Assembly (NCBI GenBank): GCA_019753405.1
Contig: JAIKLF010000002.1
Coordinates: 197,985 to 261,984 of the forward strand
Direction: 5' to 3'
Length of the DNA stretch: 64,000 nt
From: Murdochiella sp. Marseille-P8839
GTDB taxonomy: Bacteria; Bacillota; Clostridia; Tissierellales; Peptoniphilaceae
Every line of letters starts with the position of its first letter. Within the stretch, counting starts at the first letter, position 1. Positions 32,341-42,236 of the stretch are shown here, in pieces. The notes beneath the pieces were generated by a model that saw only the letters and a program-made list of their open reading frames with translations, searched no databases and was not told the origin of the DNA. The translations under genes and the position numbers were made by a program.

Positions 32341-33488
32341 AGCAATGGACCATACATGCTACGGCGGCCTTCGGGCTGGAAGCGGTGGTAAAAAGACAAT
32401 GCGAAGCACTCGGGTTCGGCCCCTGTTGTATTGAGGAGGGACATGTACTGTTTCCCGGCGACGTCGAGGACGTGATGCGGGCAAACTTGTATTTGGCCAG
32501 TGCGGATCGTGTGCTGTTGGAAGTGGGGCGTTTTCGTGCCGAAAGTTTCGACGCGTTATTCGAAGCGACGAGGGCGCTGGACTGGACGAGTTATTTGCCG
32601 TGCGACGCCCGTTTTCCGGTGCGTGCGAAAACCGTACAATCCCAATTGGCTTCGCCGTCCGATGTGCAGAAGCTGGTCAAAAAAGCGGTGGTCACCGCAT
32701 TACAGCGTCGGGATCCGCTGGAACATTTTCCGGAAGACGGCGCACTATTTCCCATCGACGTGACCATTCGCCACGACGAATGTGTGGTGTGTTTGGATAC
32801 GACCGGCGAGGGCTTGTTCAAACGAGGCTATCGACGGGAAAAAGGTGGCGCGCCGCTGAAAGAAACCATGGCGGCCGCGCTTATTGATCTTTCCGTCTGG
32901 ACACCGGATCGGCCGTTTGCGGATGTTTTTTGCGGATCGGGCACACTTGTGATCGAAGCGGCGCGTAAAGCGAGAGGAATTGCTCCGGGGCTGGATCGCT
33001 CTTTTCTCTTTTTGCATTGGCCGTGGATCAATGCGCAACGGTACAGGGAATTGCGCCGCGAAGCGTTGGCTGCGGTTAAGACGGATCTTGAAGCCGATAT
33101 GCTCGGCTTTGACATCGATCCGGCCATGGTTCAGATCGCACGACACAACGCCGACGAGGCGGGCGTTTCGGATATGGTGCGCTTTGTGAAGCGGGATATG
33201 CGCCAAGTCGGATTTAGTGAGAATTTCGGCGTTCTCGTGACCAACCCGCCGTACGGAAAGCGCCTTTCTCCTGTGGAAGGCGTGGATGCGCTGATGCGCG
33301 ACTTCGCACGGCGATTTTTAACTCTGCGCACGTGGTCGACATATGTTCTCACCGCCATGCCGGATTTCGAGACGCTGACCTTGCATGAAGCGGGAAGAGA
33401 AGCAACCAGACGACGGAAACTGTTTAATGGTGGAGAAGAAACAACCTATTATCAATTTTTAGGCCCCGATCCGAAATTGTTTCGCTAA
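32337..33488 (+). CDS. THUMP-domain class I rRNA methyltransferase (RlmL/YpsC-like)
   Basis: 383-residue SAM-dependent N2-guanine 23S rRNA methyltransferase of the RlmL/YpsC family. Residues 1-160 hold the ferredoxin-like and THUMP regions (HATAAFGLEAVVKRQCEALG, DVQKLVKKAVVTALQRRDP). The catalytic part has FADVFCGSGTLVIEAA (SAM loop), LGFDIDPAMVQIARHNA and the base-binding NPPYGKRLS. Family members methylate G2445 (E. coli numbering). The C-terminal RlmK-like domain present in E. coli RlmL is absent, as is normal in Firmicutes. GGAGGAAAG precedes ATG 32337. Confidence 0.9.
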   Translation: MKQWTIHATAAFGLEAVVKRQCEALGFGPCCIEEGHVLFPGDVEDVMRANLYLASADRVLLEVGRFRAESFDALFEATRALDWTSYLPCDARFPVRAKTVQSQLASPSDVQKLVKKAVVTALQRRDPLEHFPEDGALFPIDVTIRHDECVVCLDTTGEGLFKRGYRREKGGAPLKETMAAALIDLSVWTPDRPFADVFCGSGTLVIEAARKARGIAPGLDRSFLFLHWPWINAQRYRELRREALAAVKTDLEADMLGFDIDPAMVQIARHNADEAGVSDMVRFVKRDMRQVGFSENFGVLVTNPPYGKRLSPVEGVDALMRDFARRFLTLRTWSTYVLTAMPDFETLTLHEAGREATRRRKLFNGGEETTYYQFLGPDPKLFR

Positions 33489-33563
33489 TGAACTGTGCGG
33501 ATTCTCCGTCGCAAAGGCCTCCGCTATGATAAGATAATGACGGGAACGGCGAGGGAGGAGCGC

Positions 33564-34655
33564 ATGAAAAATACCACAATAAAAGAGCAGACCTTTCTTA
33601 CCGATACCACTCTTTTGAATGCGATGGAAGATTATGTGCGCGTCGTCGATCGTAGGGGACGTATTCTCTTTGAAAACGAGGCGCTTTTACGTTTTAATCA
33701 GGTAGAAAGCAAGGGAAGGCCAATTTTTCCGCTGTCCACCGCAACAGGGCCGTTTCTTGAGCACACCGTCACAAGAACGGAGTTTTGTGTTGCCGGACAC
33801 GTGTTTTCTGTAATGAACTCGCCCATTTATGAAGATGGGGAAGTCGCTGCAGCCATACAAGTGTTTCGCGACACCACCATCCAGAACAACATTACCATGC
33901 AGCTAATGAATCGGGACCGAAAATGGCAAAAAGAAATTGCTTTGGCGCGGACTATTCAGACGAAAATGCTGCCACGTATGAAGTCATTCGGGCATTTGCA
34001 ATTCGACTTTGCCTACATGCCCAGTGAAGAGCTTTCCGGCGACTTCTTTGATTTTGTGCCTCTGGGGAAGGGGCGGCTGGGCTTCTATATTTCCGATGTG
34101 GTTGGCCACGGTGTATCTGCTTCGATTTTGACCATGTTCGTCCGACAGACTATGCGTTCTATTCTGGAAGAAGAAAAAATTCGTGAACCCGCACAGGTTT
34201 TGCATGCGCTGCGCGATCGATTTTATGAAATCCAAATGGACGACGGACAATATTTTTCCCTGTTTTATGCCGTCTTTGACACCGTTGAAAATACCTTGAC
34301 GTACGCCAATGCCGGGCACCATTGTTTGCCCATGGTGGAAAGCGATGGGGATTTGGATGTTTTGTTTGCCACAGGCAAACTCATTTCGCCGGTCCCCCTG
34401 GAAGGGTATACCTATCAACAGCACGTTCGTCCCATGCATAAAGAAGAGCGTTTTCTTTTCTTTACCGACGGGGCGGTGGAAGCGAAGAACGCATTGGGCG
34501 TCGAATACGGCGAAGAAAATCTGCGCCGTTTATTGCGCAGCAAAAAAAAGAACACGTTAGCGACGATTGTACATGATTTGCGCCAATATACAGGAGAGCA
34601 ACTCAAGGATGACATTGCGATTGTCTATGTTGAGAATCAAAGGAGGAAAGCATGA
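33564..34655 (+). CDS. PAS-like sensor fused to a PP2C/SpoIIE-type phosphatase
   Basis: 363-residue signalling protein. Residues about 15-110 form a PAS-like domain (LLNAMEDYVRVVDRRGRILF, ENEALLRFN, VFSVMNSPIYEDGEVAAAIQ), joined by a helix (RDRKWQKEIALARTIQTKML) to a SpoIIE/RsbU-type PPM phosphatase: SEELSGDFFDFVPLG, GFYISDVVGHGVSASILTMF, YANAGHHCLPMVE, RFLFFTDGAVEAKN and LKDDIAIVYVE carry the metal Asp residues. Such proteins dephosphorylate anti-anti-sigma factors, but none is encoded nearby. No membrane segment is seen. GGGAGGAG precedes ATG 33564. It overlaps pgi by 4 bases (ATGA). Confidence 0.85.
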   Translation: MKNTTIKEQTFLTDTTLLNAMEDYVRVVDRRGRILFENEALLRFNQVESKGRPIFPLSTATGPFLEHTVTRTEFCVAGHVFSVMNSPIYEDGEVAAAIQVFRDTTIQNNITMQLMNRDRKWQKEIALARTIQTKMLPRMKSFGHLQFDFAYMPSEELSGDFFDFVPLGKGRLGFYISDVVGHGVSASILTMFVRQTMRSILEEEKIREPAQVLHALRDRFYEIQMDDGQYFSLFYAVFDTVENTLTYANAGHHCLPMVESDGDLDVLFATGKLISPVPLEGYTYQQHVRPMHKEERFLFFTDGAVEAKNALGVEYGEENLRRLLRSKKKNTLATIVHDLRQYTGEQLKDDIAIVYVENQRRKA

Positions 34656-35926
34656 AGCTGGACTTGTCACAAGCCGGAAAGGCGAAGGCTCGGGAAGAAA
34701 AGAAAGAACAGGTGTTGGCCGCCCTCAACACGCTGGTGCAAAAGAACGGCGCGGGCAATGACTTTTTAGGTTGGGTGGATCTGCCGGAACAGGTGGATCA
34801 AAAAGAACTGTCGCGCATCCGTGAAGCGGCAAAACGCATTCGCAATGAAGCGGAGGCGCTGGTGGTCATCGGCATCGGCGGATCGTATCTCGGTGCCCGT
34901 GCGGTGATTGAGGCGCTTTCCCCATCGTATGAAAAGGGAAAACCGGAAATTCTTTTTGCGGGTAATCAGCTTAGCGCCGAGGAAACCGTGGAACTTTTAG
35001 CGCATCTTAAGGGAAAGACCTTTGCGATCAATGTCATCTCCAAATCCGGGACGACCACCGAACCGGCTGTGGCGTTTCGTCATTTCAAGGCATTGCTCGA
35101 AGAAAATGTCGGCAAAGAAAAAGCCAAGTCTCTCATCTTTGCCACAACCGATCGGAAGCGCGGTGCCCTCAAGACTTTGGCCGATGCAGAAGGCTATGAA
35201 ACCTTTGTTGTTCCGGATGACATCGGCGGACGTTTTACCGTCCTGACGGCTGTAGGTCTGTTGCCGATTGCTGCGGCGGGCATCGACGTGGATGCACTGA
35301 TTGAAGGCGCAAGAACGATGCGAAAAACGGTACTTGAGGCTAATTTTGAAACGAATCCGGCGCTTCGCTATGCTGCCTCCCGTTTGGCGCTCATGGAAGA
35401 AGGAAAAAACATCGAAATTCTCGTGTCGTATGAACCGAAGATGCACTACATCCAGGAATGGTGGAAACAATTGGCGGGCGAGAGTGAAGGCAAAGAGGGC
35501 AAAGGCCTCTTTCCGGCATCCGTCAGCAATACAACCGACCTGCATTCCTTGGGGCAGTGGATTCAGGAAGGGCCGCGCATCCTATTTGAGACGGTAGTGT
35601 GGTTTGCCGAAGTCGATAAGGACGTGGCCGTGCCCAGTACAGCGGATAATCTGGACGGGCTGAACTATCTGGCCGGTAAGTCCATGCATGAAGTGAATGA
35701 ACAGGCCATGGAAGCGACGCGTCAGGCGCATTATGACGGCGCGGCGCCCAATCATCTGCTGGTTTTCCGCAAACTGGATGCGGAAAATCTCGGCGCTATG
35801 CTCTATTTCTTTGAAACGGTCATTGGTATTACAGGTTATGCCATGGGCGTTAACCCCTTCAATCAACCGGGCGTGGAGCAGTACAAGACAAATATGTTTC
35901 AACGCTTAGGTAAACCGGGCTATTAA
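34652..35926 (+). CDS. pgi: Glucose-6-phosphate isomerase
   Basis: 424-residue phosphoglucose isomerase interconverting glucose 6-phosphate and fructose 6-phosphate. Landmarks: VVIGIGGSYLGARAVIEAL, VISKSGTTTEPAVAFR (phosphate loop), VVPDDIGGRFTVLTAVGLLP, the catalytic Glu in QEWWKQLAGESEGKEGKG, the His in TTDLHSLGQWIQEG and the PGI signature end NPFNQPGVEQYKTNMFQ. Length is normal for the shorter Firmicutes form. Its start overlaps the phosphatase stop, so the two are co-transcribed. Confidence 0.96.
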   Translation: MKLDLSQAGKAKAREEKKEQVLAALNTLVQKNGAGNDFLGWVDLPEQVDQKELSRIREAAKRIRNEAEALVVIGIGGSYLGARAVIEALSPSYEKGKPEILFAGNQLSAEETVELLAHLKGKTFAINVISKSGTTTEPAVAFRHFKALLEENVGKEKAKSLIFATTDRKRGALKTLADAEGYETFVVPDDIGGRFTVLTAVGLLPIAAAGIDVDALIEGARTMRKTVLEANFETNPALRYAASRLALMEEGKNIEILVSYEPKMHYIQEWWKQLAGESEGKEGKGLFPASVSNTTDLHSLGQWIQEGPRILFETVVWFAEVDKDVAVPSTADNLDGLNYLAGKSMHEVNEQAMEATRQAHYDGAAPNHLLVFRKLDAENLGAMLYFFETVIGITGYAMGVNPFNQPGVEQYKTNMFQRLGKPGY

Positions 35927-35978
35927 TAAGAGCGCATTCGTAACCGCTTTTTCCTACGGAACTTCATAAGGAGGAAAT

Positions 35979-36686
35979 ATGGCCACACCACATATTGAAG
36001 CAGAAAAAGGTGCAATTGCGGAAAAAATCCTGTTGCCGGGCGACCCGTTGCGCGCAAAATTCATTGCCGAGACGTATTTGACCGATGCGGTTTGCTTTAA
36101 TCGCGTGCGCAATATGCTGGGCTATACCGGCCTCTATCACGGAGAGCGCGTCTCCGTCATGGGCACGGGCATGGGCATGCCTTCGCTGTCCATCTATGCA
36201 CATGAACTCATTCATGCGTATGGCGTAAAGACGTTGATTCGTGTGGGTTCGGCGGGCGCGATGCGTGAGGATCTGCATCTCTATGACCTCGTTCTTGCCC
36301 AGGGAGCCTGCACCGATTCGCGTATCGCTTTTCCCTATGCTTTAAACGGAACGTATTCCGCCATCGCGTCCTGGAATCTGCTCTCGCGTGCCGCAAAGGC
36401 CGCCGATGCACAGGGAAAAACCGTACATGTGGGCAATGTGTTTTCCACCGATGTTTTTTATAATCCGCTGAACAGCAGTGAAGCCCATTGGAAAAAATGG
36501 GCAAATATGGGCTGCTTGGCCGTGGAAATGGAAACGTACGCGCTCTACGCTCTGGCAGCCTCCGCAGGCGTCGATGCGCTGGGCATTCTCACCATTTCCG
36601 ATTCTCTTGTCAGCGGCAAGGAAACCACCTCCGAAGAACGACAGAATAGCTTTCACGCCATGATGAAAATTGCACTGGCCGTGTAG
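35979..36686 (+). CDS. deoD: Purine-nucleoside phosphorylase DeoD
   Basis: 235-residue hexameric-type phosphorylase that splits purine (deoxy)nucleosides into base and (deoxy)ribose 1-phosphate. Motifs: [76 protein letters not shown] (Glu for ribose) and [18 protein letters not shown] with catalytic Asp. An AAGGAGG site precedes the start. It is followed by deoC, whose product uses deoxyribose 5-phosphate, forming a nucleoside-salvage pair. Confidence 0.96.
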   Translation: MATPHIEAEKGAIAEKILLPGDPLRAKFIAETYLTDAVCFNRVRNMLGYTGLYHGERVSVMGTGMGMPSLSIYAHELIHAYGVKTLIRVGSAGAMREDLHLYDLVLAQGACTDSRIAFPYALNGTYSAIASWNLLSRAAKAADAQGKTVHVGNVFSTDVFYNPLNSSEAHWKKWANMGCLAVEMETYALYALAASAGVDALGILTISDSLVSGKETTSEERQNSFHAMMKIALAV

Positions 36687-36721
36687 TCTGAAGAATGAAA
36701 CAAAATAGAAATGAGGAAACT

Positions 36722-37369
36722 ATGCAGATCAATCGCATGATCGATCACACGTTGCTCAAACCCGACGCACAGCCGGAAGAAATTGAAAAATTGTGTGTTG
36801 AGGCATTGCAGTATCACTTTTATTCCTGTTGTGTAAACGGCTCCTTTGTCGCACAGGTGCACGGACGTCTTGCCGGGTCGGATGTGAAGACGTGCTGTGT
36901 GGTCGGATTCCCTCTTGGCGCGATGTCAACGGCGGCAAAAGCGGCCGAAGCGCGCGATGCGGTAGCCAACGGTGCCGATGAAATCGATATGGTAATTCAT
37001 GTGGGTGCGCTCAAACGCGGGGACACCGAATACGTGCGCGAAGATATTGCTCAGGTCAAGGCCGCTTGTGGCAATCGCATCCTGAAAGTCATTCTGGAGA
37101 CGTGTCTGTTGACCGACGAAGAAAAATCGCTGGGCTGCGTTTTGGCCATTCAGGGTGGCGCAGACTTTGTGAAAACCTCTACCGGGTTCTCGACAGGCGG
37201 TGCGACGGTGCACGATGTGCGCCTGATGAAGGAAACGGTAGGCGACAGCGCCGAAGTCAAGGCTTCCGGCGGCATTCATACCGCAGAAGAAGCGATGGCC
37301 ATGATTGAAGCCGGAGCGACGCGCATTGGCGCCAGCGCAGGCATCGCCATTGTGGAAGGCATGAAGTAA
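36722..37369 (+). CDS. deoC: Deoxyribose-phosphate aldolase
   Basis: 215-residue class I aldolase that cleaves 2-deoxyribose 5-phosphate to glyceraldehyde 3-phosphate and acetaldehyde. Features: RMIDHTLLKPDAQPEEIEKL, CCVVGFPLGAMSTAAKAAEA, NGADEIDMVIHVGALKRGD, KVILETCLLTDEEK, the Schiff-base Lys in FVKTSTGFSTGGAT and VKASGGIHTAEEA. ATG 36722 follows TGAGGA; the longer frame from 36695 starts right after deoD with no ribosome site. The pair deoD-deoC is 35 bases apart. Confidence 0.95.
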   Translation: MQINRMIDHTLLKPDAQPEEIEKLCVEALQYHFYSCCVNGSFVAQVHGRLAGSDVKTCCVVGFPLGAMSTAAKAAEARDAVANGADEIDMVIHVGALKRGDTEYVREDIAQVKAACGNRILKVILETCLLTDEEKSLGCVLAIQGGADFVKTSTGFSTGGATVHDVRLMKETVGDSAEVKASGGIHTAEEAMAMIEAGATRIGASAGIAIVEGMK

Positions 37370-37385
37370 CGAATTCGAGGAAAGC

Positions 37386-37853
37386 ATGCATCAACAAGAA
37401 GACGTTCAGCTGCTCAACATGGTGATGCTCAAGCGTGCGGACGGCGCTGTTTTGGTGTTGGATAAAGTCAAAAAAGAAGGTTGGGAAGGGCTGACGTTTC
37501 CGGGCGGAAAAGTGGAACCGAACGAGAGTCTGACCGAGGCCATGCGCCGTGAAGCGTGGGAAGAAACCGGTCTCACTCTCGGTCGCGTGGATCTCGTCGG
37601 CATGGTGCATTGGCTGCATCAGGATAAACCTTTGCGCCAACTGGGACTCTTATATCGTTGTGAAGACTTTTCCGGCGACGTGGTTGCCGGGCCGGAAGGC
37701 AGTTTGCAGTGGGTGTCGTTTTCTTCTTTTCTGGCTACCCAACCCAAGAGCGATTCCATGGATGAGATGCTGGAAATTTATCAGGGAAAAGCGAAAGAGG
37801 TGTTGATCACCGTCAACGACGGAAAAAAGGGCGAGGTCACCTTCATTCGGTGA
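37386..37853 (+). CDS. Nudix hydrolase (8-oxo-dGTP diphosphatase-like)
   Basis: 155-residue Nudix protein. The complete Nudix box GGKVEPNESLTEAMRREAWE-ETGL carries the metal-binding REAWEE glutamates, preceded by EGLTFPGGK as in the MutT/YtkD-type subgroup. Such enzymes clean the nucleotide pool or process related diphosphates; the substrate is not predictable here. CGAGGAAAGC precedes ATG 37386, 16 bases after deoC, suggesting one operon through the sirtuin gene. Confidence 0.87.
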   Translation: MHQQEDVQLLNMVMLKRADGAVLVLDKVKKEGWEGLTFPGGKVEPNESLTEAMRREAWEETGLTLGRVDLVGMVHWLHQDKPLRQLGLLYRCEDFSGDVVAGPEGSLQWVSFSSFLATQPKSDSMDEMLEIYQGKAKEVLITVNDGKKGEVTFIR

Positions 37854-37880
37854 TGATGCACCAAACCAAAGGAGGAAGCC

Positions 37881-38618
37881 ATGGAATTTACAGACGCGAT
37901 GAAAAAAGCGAAAGCCTGGATCAAGGAGAGCTCCCACATCGTCTTTTTCGGCGGTGCCGGCGTTTCCACGGCTTCGGGTATTCCAGATTTCCGTTCGGAA
38001 AACGGCCTCTATCACACCATGAAGCGTGAGCATTCTCCGGAATATTATTTTAGTCATGAATTTAGCGTCGAAGATCCTGACGGCTTTGCGGATTTTACTC
38101 GTGAATGCATCGCCAGCTATCAGGTGCCGCCAAGCGGCGCCCATTTGGCGTTGGCGCGCCTGGAGCAGGAAGGAAAACTGGATGCGGTGGTGACACAAAA
38201 CATCGACAGTCTGCATCAGCGTGCCGGAAGCAAGCGCGTTTTTGAAGTACACGGAAATATGGCCCGCATCTACTGTCCCGCTTGTGGACATCATCTGCCC
38301 GTGGAAGAATTTATGGCCGGAAAGGGACGGGCGCTGTGCCCGATTTGTGGGGGCATTATGCGCCCGGACGTGGTCCTCTATGGGGAACCGCTCAATGAAG
38401 ACGTGTTTCTCGGTGCCATTCAGGCCATTGCCAAAGCCGACACGCTCATCGTGGGCGGTACATCGCTTGTCGTCTATCCGGCGGCAGGTCTCTTGAATTA
38501 TTATCGCGGCCATCAATTTATTCTTCTGAATCGCGACCCTACACCGGCGGATTCGCGGGCGGATATTGCGATACACGGCAACATCGCCGAAATTTTACCG
38601 GCTTTGGTGGAAGATTGA
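37881..38618 (+). CDS. cobB: NAD-dependent protein deacylase, Sir2 family
   Basis: 245-residue sirtuin. The NAD site is seen in FFGGAGVSTASGIPDFRSENG, the catalytic region in VVTQNIDSLHQRAGS and the His in FEVHGNMARIYCPACGHH. Two CxxC pairs (CPACG, CPICGG) bind zinc, followed by IMRPDVVLYGEPLN and VGGTSLVVYPAAGLL. It deacetylates or deacylates lysines, classically acetyl-CoA synthetase, coupling metabolism to NAD. AAAGGAGGAAG precedes the ATG. It ends 66 bases before dnaE. Confidence 0.94.
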   Translation: MEFTDAMKKAKAWIKESSHIVFFGGAGVSTASGIPDFRSENGLYHTMKREHSPEYYFSHEFSVEDPDGFADFTRECIASYQVPPSGAHLALARLEQEGKLDAVVTQNIDSLHQRAGSKRVFEVHGNMARIYCPACGHHLPVEEFMAGKGRALCPICGGIMRPDVVLYGEPLNEDVFLGAIQAIAKADTLIVGGTSLVVYPAAGLLNYYRGHQFILLNRDPTPADSRADIAIHGNIAEILPALVED

Positions 38619-38684
38619 AAAAGTGAGGAAAGAGCGAAGCGGATTATTTGTCGCTGATGAGGCGAACACGGACAGGAGGGACCG

Positions 38685-41600
38685 GTGACCTTTACACACC
38701 TCCATTTGCATACACAATATAGCCTGTTGGACGGCTTTTGCCGTATTGACCGGTTGATGGAGACTGTCCGTGACCAGGGGATGGAAGCAGTAGCCATCAC
38801 AGACCACGGCAATATGTTCGGCGTAATTCAATTCTATAAGGCCGCCAAGGCGGCGGGCATCAAGCCAATTATCGGGTGCGAGATCTACGTGACGGAAGAC
38901 CGTTTCAATCGCAAGGATCGCACGCGTTATCATTTGGTTTTATTGGCCGAGAATGAGACCGGCTATCACAATCTGATGAAAATTGTCTCCACCGGCTGGG
39001 TGGAGGGCTTTTACTATAAGCCCCGCGTAGATTTTTCTACTTTGGAAAAATATCATGAAGGATTGATCGCACTGTCGGCATGCCTTGCCGGGGAGTGCGC
39101 CCAACGCGCCCTGGACAGCTCCTATGATGTGGCGAAAGAAACGGCGCTGCGCTACGAACAGCTTTTCGGTAAGGATCACTTTTTTCTGGAGATTCAACAT
39201 CATGAATTGCGCGAAGAGGCGACGGTCGCCCGTATTTTTGCGCGCATTCATGAAGAAACGGGGATTGGCTTAGTAGCGACCAACGACTGCCACTATCTTC
39301 GTCAGGAAGATGCCGAAGCGCACGATGTTTTGCTGTGTATTCAAACCGGCGCCACCATTGACCAGGAAAAGCGGATGCGCTTTCCGAACGATTCGTTTTA
39401 TTTGAAAAGTCCGGAAGAGATGGAAGCCGTTTTGGGCGATTACGACGGCGCGATCGCCAATACGGCGCGTATTGCTGCGCGTTGCAACGTCGAGATTCCT
39501 TTCCATGAGCCGCATTTGCCCAACTTTGAAGTGCCCGGCGGGGAAGACCACGAAACCTTTTTGCGTCGGCTGGTTCGGGAAAACCTGAAGAAAAAATATC
39601 CGGATTCCGCCGAGGCTGTTGCACGTGCCGAGCATGAGCTGGATGTCATTTCTTCCATGGGCTTTGTGGATTATTTTCTTATCGTGTCCGACTTTGTGCA
39701 TTTTGCGAAGACGCATGGCATCTCCGTTGGACCGGGTCGCGGTTCCGCCGCCGGATCCATTGTGGCGTATGCTTTGGACATTACCGGTATTGATCCGTTG
39801 CGTTTTGATCTCCTTTTTGAGCGTTTTCTCAATCCCGAGCGCGTATCCATGCCGGACATTGACATCGATTTTGATGATGTGCGCCGGGAAGAAGTGATCG
39901 ATTACGTCAAACAACGTTATGGTGCTGAAAAAGTGGCACAGATCGTCACCTTCGGGACGCTGGCGGCCAAGATGGCCATTCGAGATGTCGGCCGGGTGCT
40001 GGATATGCCGCTCGGTACCGTCGATCGCATTGCCAAAGCCGTTCCCAATGCGTTAAAGATGACGCTTGATCGGGCTTTGGAAGAAAGCCCCGATTTCCGA
40101 CAGATTTATCAGGAAAATGAAATGCATCATCGTCTGGTGGATTTGGCTCGCGCCATTGAAGGAATGCCGCGTCACACGTCCACACACGCGGCAGGTGTTC
40201 TCATTGCCGGCGAGGCAGTGGAGAATCTGGTACCGTTGTCGACAAATAGCGGCCAGGTGACGACGCAATACAATATGATTGAGCTGGAAGAGCTGGGGCT
40301 TCTCAAGATGGACTTTCTGGGTTTGCGCAACCTTACCGTCATTGACGACGCCCTGGATATGATTGAAAAACGCACGGGAACGCGTCCGGATTTGGATCGC
40401 ATGGACATTAACGATCCCGAAGTGCTCAAGCAGTTCCAAGATGCCGAAACCATCGGCCTCTTTCAATTCGAATCGCCGGGGATGCGTCGCTTCCTTTCGC
40501 AGCTGAAGCCCACGCGTTTTGATGATCTGGTGGCCGCGAACGCTTTATTCCGTCCGGGCCCCATGGAACAGATTCCGACCTATGTCGAGGCAAGGCATAA
40601 TCCGGCACTAGTGCGGTATCTGGATCCGGCACTGGCGCCGATACTGGAAAAAACCTACGGCGTCATTGTTTATCAGGAACAGGTCATGCAGATTGTGCAG
40701 CAACTGGCCGGCTATACGCTTGGCGGTGCGGATAATTTGCGCCGTGCCATGTCTAAGAAAAAAATGGCCGTCATGGAAGAAAACCGGGAATATTTTGTGC
40801 ACGGCAAAACAGGATCAGACGGGACCGTTACGATTGAAGGATGTGTGCGCCGCGGCATTCCCGCTACGGTTGCGAATGAGATCTTCGACCAGATGATTGC
40901 CTTTGCCAAGTATGCGTTTAATAAATCGCATTCTGTGGCCTACTCGTTCTTGGCGGTGCAGACCGGCTATTTGAAGCGATACTATCCCTGTGAGTATTTT
41001 GCCGCGTTGCTCTCCAGTGTGATGGGAGATTTTTCCAAGATGTCGCTTTACATTCGTGAAGCGGAACGTATCGGCGTAAAATTGCTGCCCCCGGATGTGA
41101 ATGCGTCCTTCGGCAAATTTTCCGTGGAAGAAAACGCCATGCGTTTCGGCCTTTTGGGCATTAAACATGTCGGTAGCGCCATTGTGGAAGCGACGGTGAA
41201 AGCGCGAAAAGACGGTCCGTTCACGTCTCTGGAAGAGTATATGCGCCGCATATGCGATGTCGACAGCAATGCGCTGAATCGCAAATCCATGGAAAGTTTT
41301 ATTTATGCGGGTGCTTGTGACGGATTCGGTACGCATCGCGCCCAGATGATGGCGGACTTGGAGATGTCCCTTTCCGGCATTCAAACGGCACATCGGCAAA
41401 ACCTCAGCGGTCAGCAATCGCTCTTCGGCGCGTTTTCCGCTTTGGAAGATCCGGGCGGATGGCGTACAAAGCCGGTTCCGGAATATGGTGTTCCCGAACG
41501 GCTTGCCTACGAAAAGGAGGTGTTGGGCGTCTATCTTTCCGGACATCCCTTTGCGCCATATGAAGCGGCGTTTGCACCTTTCCAGACCTTTTCGACGGAG

Positions 41601-42236
41601 GAATTGTTGGAAGAGGAAAATCGCGATCACTTGGATGGCCGAAAAGTACGCTTTGCGGGCATTGTGCGCGGAAAGCGTGATTTGCTGACCAAGAAACAGG
41701 AGGCAATGTGCTTCCTTGAAGTGGAAGATCGCACAGGAAGTCTACGTTGTGTGGTTTTCCCGCGCGTCTATGCCTCGTATCGCGATCGCATTCACATGGA
41801 AGAACCCTTGCTGTTAAGCGGTTCGCTGCAGGTGCGGGAGGACGAAGTCAATTTATTAGTGGATCGGGTTTGGGCCAAGGACGAGCTACCGTCCGTACCA
41901 AAAGCGCAAAGGGAGCCTAAGGCATCCATCTCGTTATCGTCAACGGAAACCGCGGTGGCGGCATCCGAGGGAACAGAAGCGAAAACCGAAGGGAGCGCGA
42001 AACTGTATGTGCGCCTGCCAAAGCAGGATCGTGAGGATTATGCGGCGATGACGGCCATTTTGCAAAAGCATCCCGGATCGGTTCCGGTGATTGTCTATTT
42101 TATGGATCAGGAAAGAGCCTATTCCATCCCGAAAGGGTATTATGGAGATGGTACTTCCGCTTTATTGGAGGAGCTCACACAGCGCTTCGGCGAGCGCAAT
42201 GTCGTGTTCAATGAGATACAGGAGGATACAGAATGA
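38685..42236 (+). CDS. dnaE: DNA polymerase III subunit alpha
   Basis: 1183-residue replicative polymerase DnaE (the DnaE1/E. coli-like length). Domains in order: PHP domain 1-210 (FTHLHLHTQYSLLDG, ITDHGNMFG, LSACLAGE), palm with the catalytic Asp triad (GPGRGSAAGSIVAYALDITG, PDIDIDFDD), FETIGLFQFES-like finger region, YQEQVMQIVQQLAGYTLG, FNKSHSVAYSFLAVQTGYLK, helix-hairpin-helix and an OB domain (VRFAGIVRGKRDLLTKKQE, EVEDRTGSLRCVVF). The C-terminal 100 residues are variable. Start is GTG 38685 with AGGAGGG upstream. It is coupled by ATGA to pfkA, and pyk follows, the classical Firmicutes dnaE-pfkA-pyk operon. Confidence 0.96.
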   Translation: MTFTHLHLHTQYSLLDGFCRIDRLMETVRDQGMEAVAITDHGNMFGVIQFYKAAKAAGIKPIIGCEIYVTEDRFNRKDRTRYHLVLLAENETGYHNLMKIVSTGWVEGFYYKPRVDFSTLEKYHEGLIALSACLAGECAQRALDSSYDVAKETALRYEQLFGKDHFFLEIQHHELREEATVARIFARIHEETGIGLVATNDCHYLRQEDAEAHDVLLCIQTGATIDQEKRMRFPNDSFYLKSPEEMEAVLGDYDGAIANTARIAARCNVEIPFHEPHLPNFEVPGGEDHETFLRRLVRENLKKKYPDSAEAVARAEHELDVISSMGFVDYFLIVSDFVHFAKTHGISVGPGRGSAAGSIVAYALDITGIDPLRFDLLFERFLNPERVSMPDIDIDFDDVRREEVIDYVKQRYGAEKVAQIVTFGTLAAKMAIRDVGRVLDMPLGTVDRIAKAVPNALKMTLDRALEESPDFRQIYQENEMHHRLVDLARAIEGMPRHTSTHAAGVLIAGEAVENLVPLSTNSGQVTTQYNMIELEELGLLKMDFLGLRNLTVIDDALDMIEKRTGTRPDLDRMDINDPEVLKQFQDAETIGLFQFESPGMRRFLSQLKPTRFDDLVAANALFRPGPMEQIPTYVEARHNPALVRYLDPALAPILEKTYGVIVYQEQVMQIVQQLAGYTLGGADNLRRAMSKKKMAVMEENREYFVHGKTGSDGTVTIEGCVRRGIPATVANEIFDQMIAFAKYAFNKSHSVAYSFLAVQTGYLKRYYPCEYFAALLSSVMGDFSKMSLYIREAERIGVKLLPPDVNASFGKFSVEENAMRFGLLGIKHVGSAIVEATVKARKDGPFTSLEEYMRRICDVDSNALNRKSMESFIYAGACDGFGTHRAQMMADLEMSLSGIQTAHRQNLSGQQSLFGAFSALEDPGGWRTKPVPEYGVPERLAYEKEVLGVYLSGHPFAPYEAAFAPFQTFSTEELLEEENRDHLDGRKVRFAGIVRGKRDLLTKKQEAMCFLEVEDRTGSLRCVVFPRVYASYRDRIHMEEPLLLSGSLQVREDEVNLLVDRVWAKDELPSVPKAQREPKASISLSSTETAVAASEGTEAKTEGSAKLYVRLPKQDREDYAAMTAILQKHPGSVPVIVYFMDQERAYSIPKGYYGDGTSALLEELTQRFGERNVVFNEIQEDTE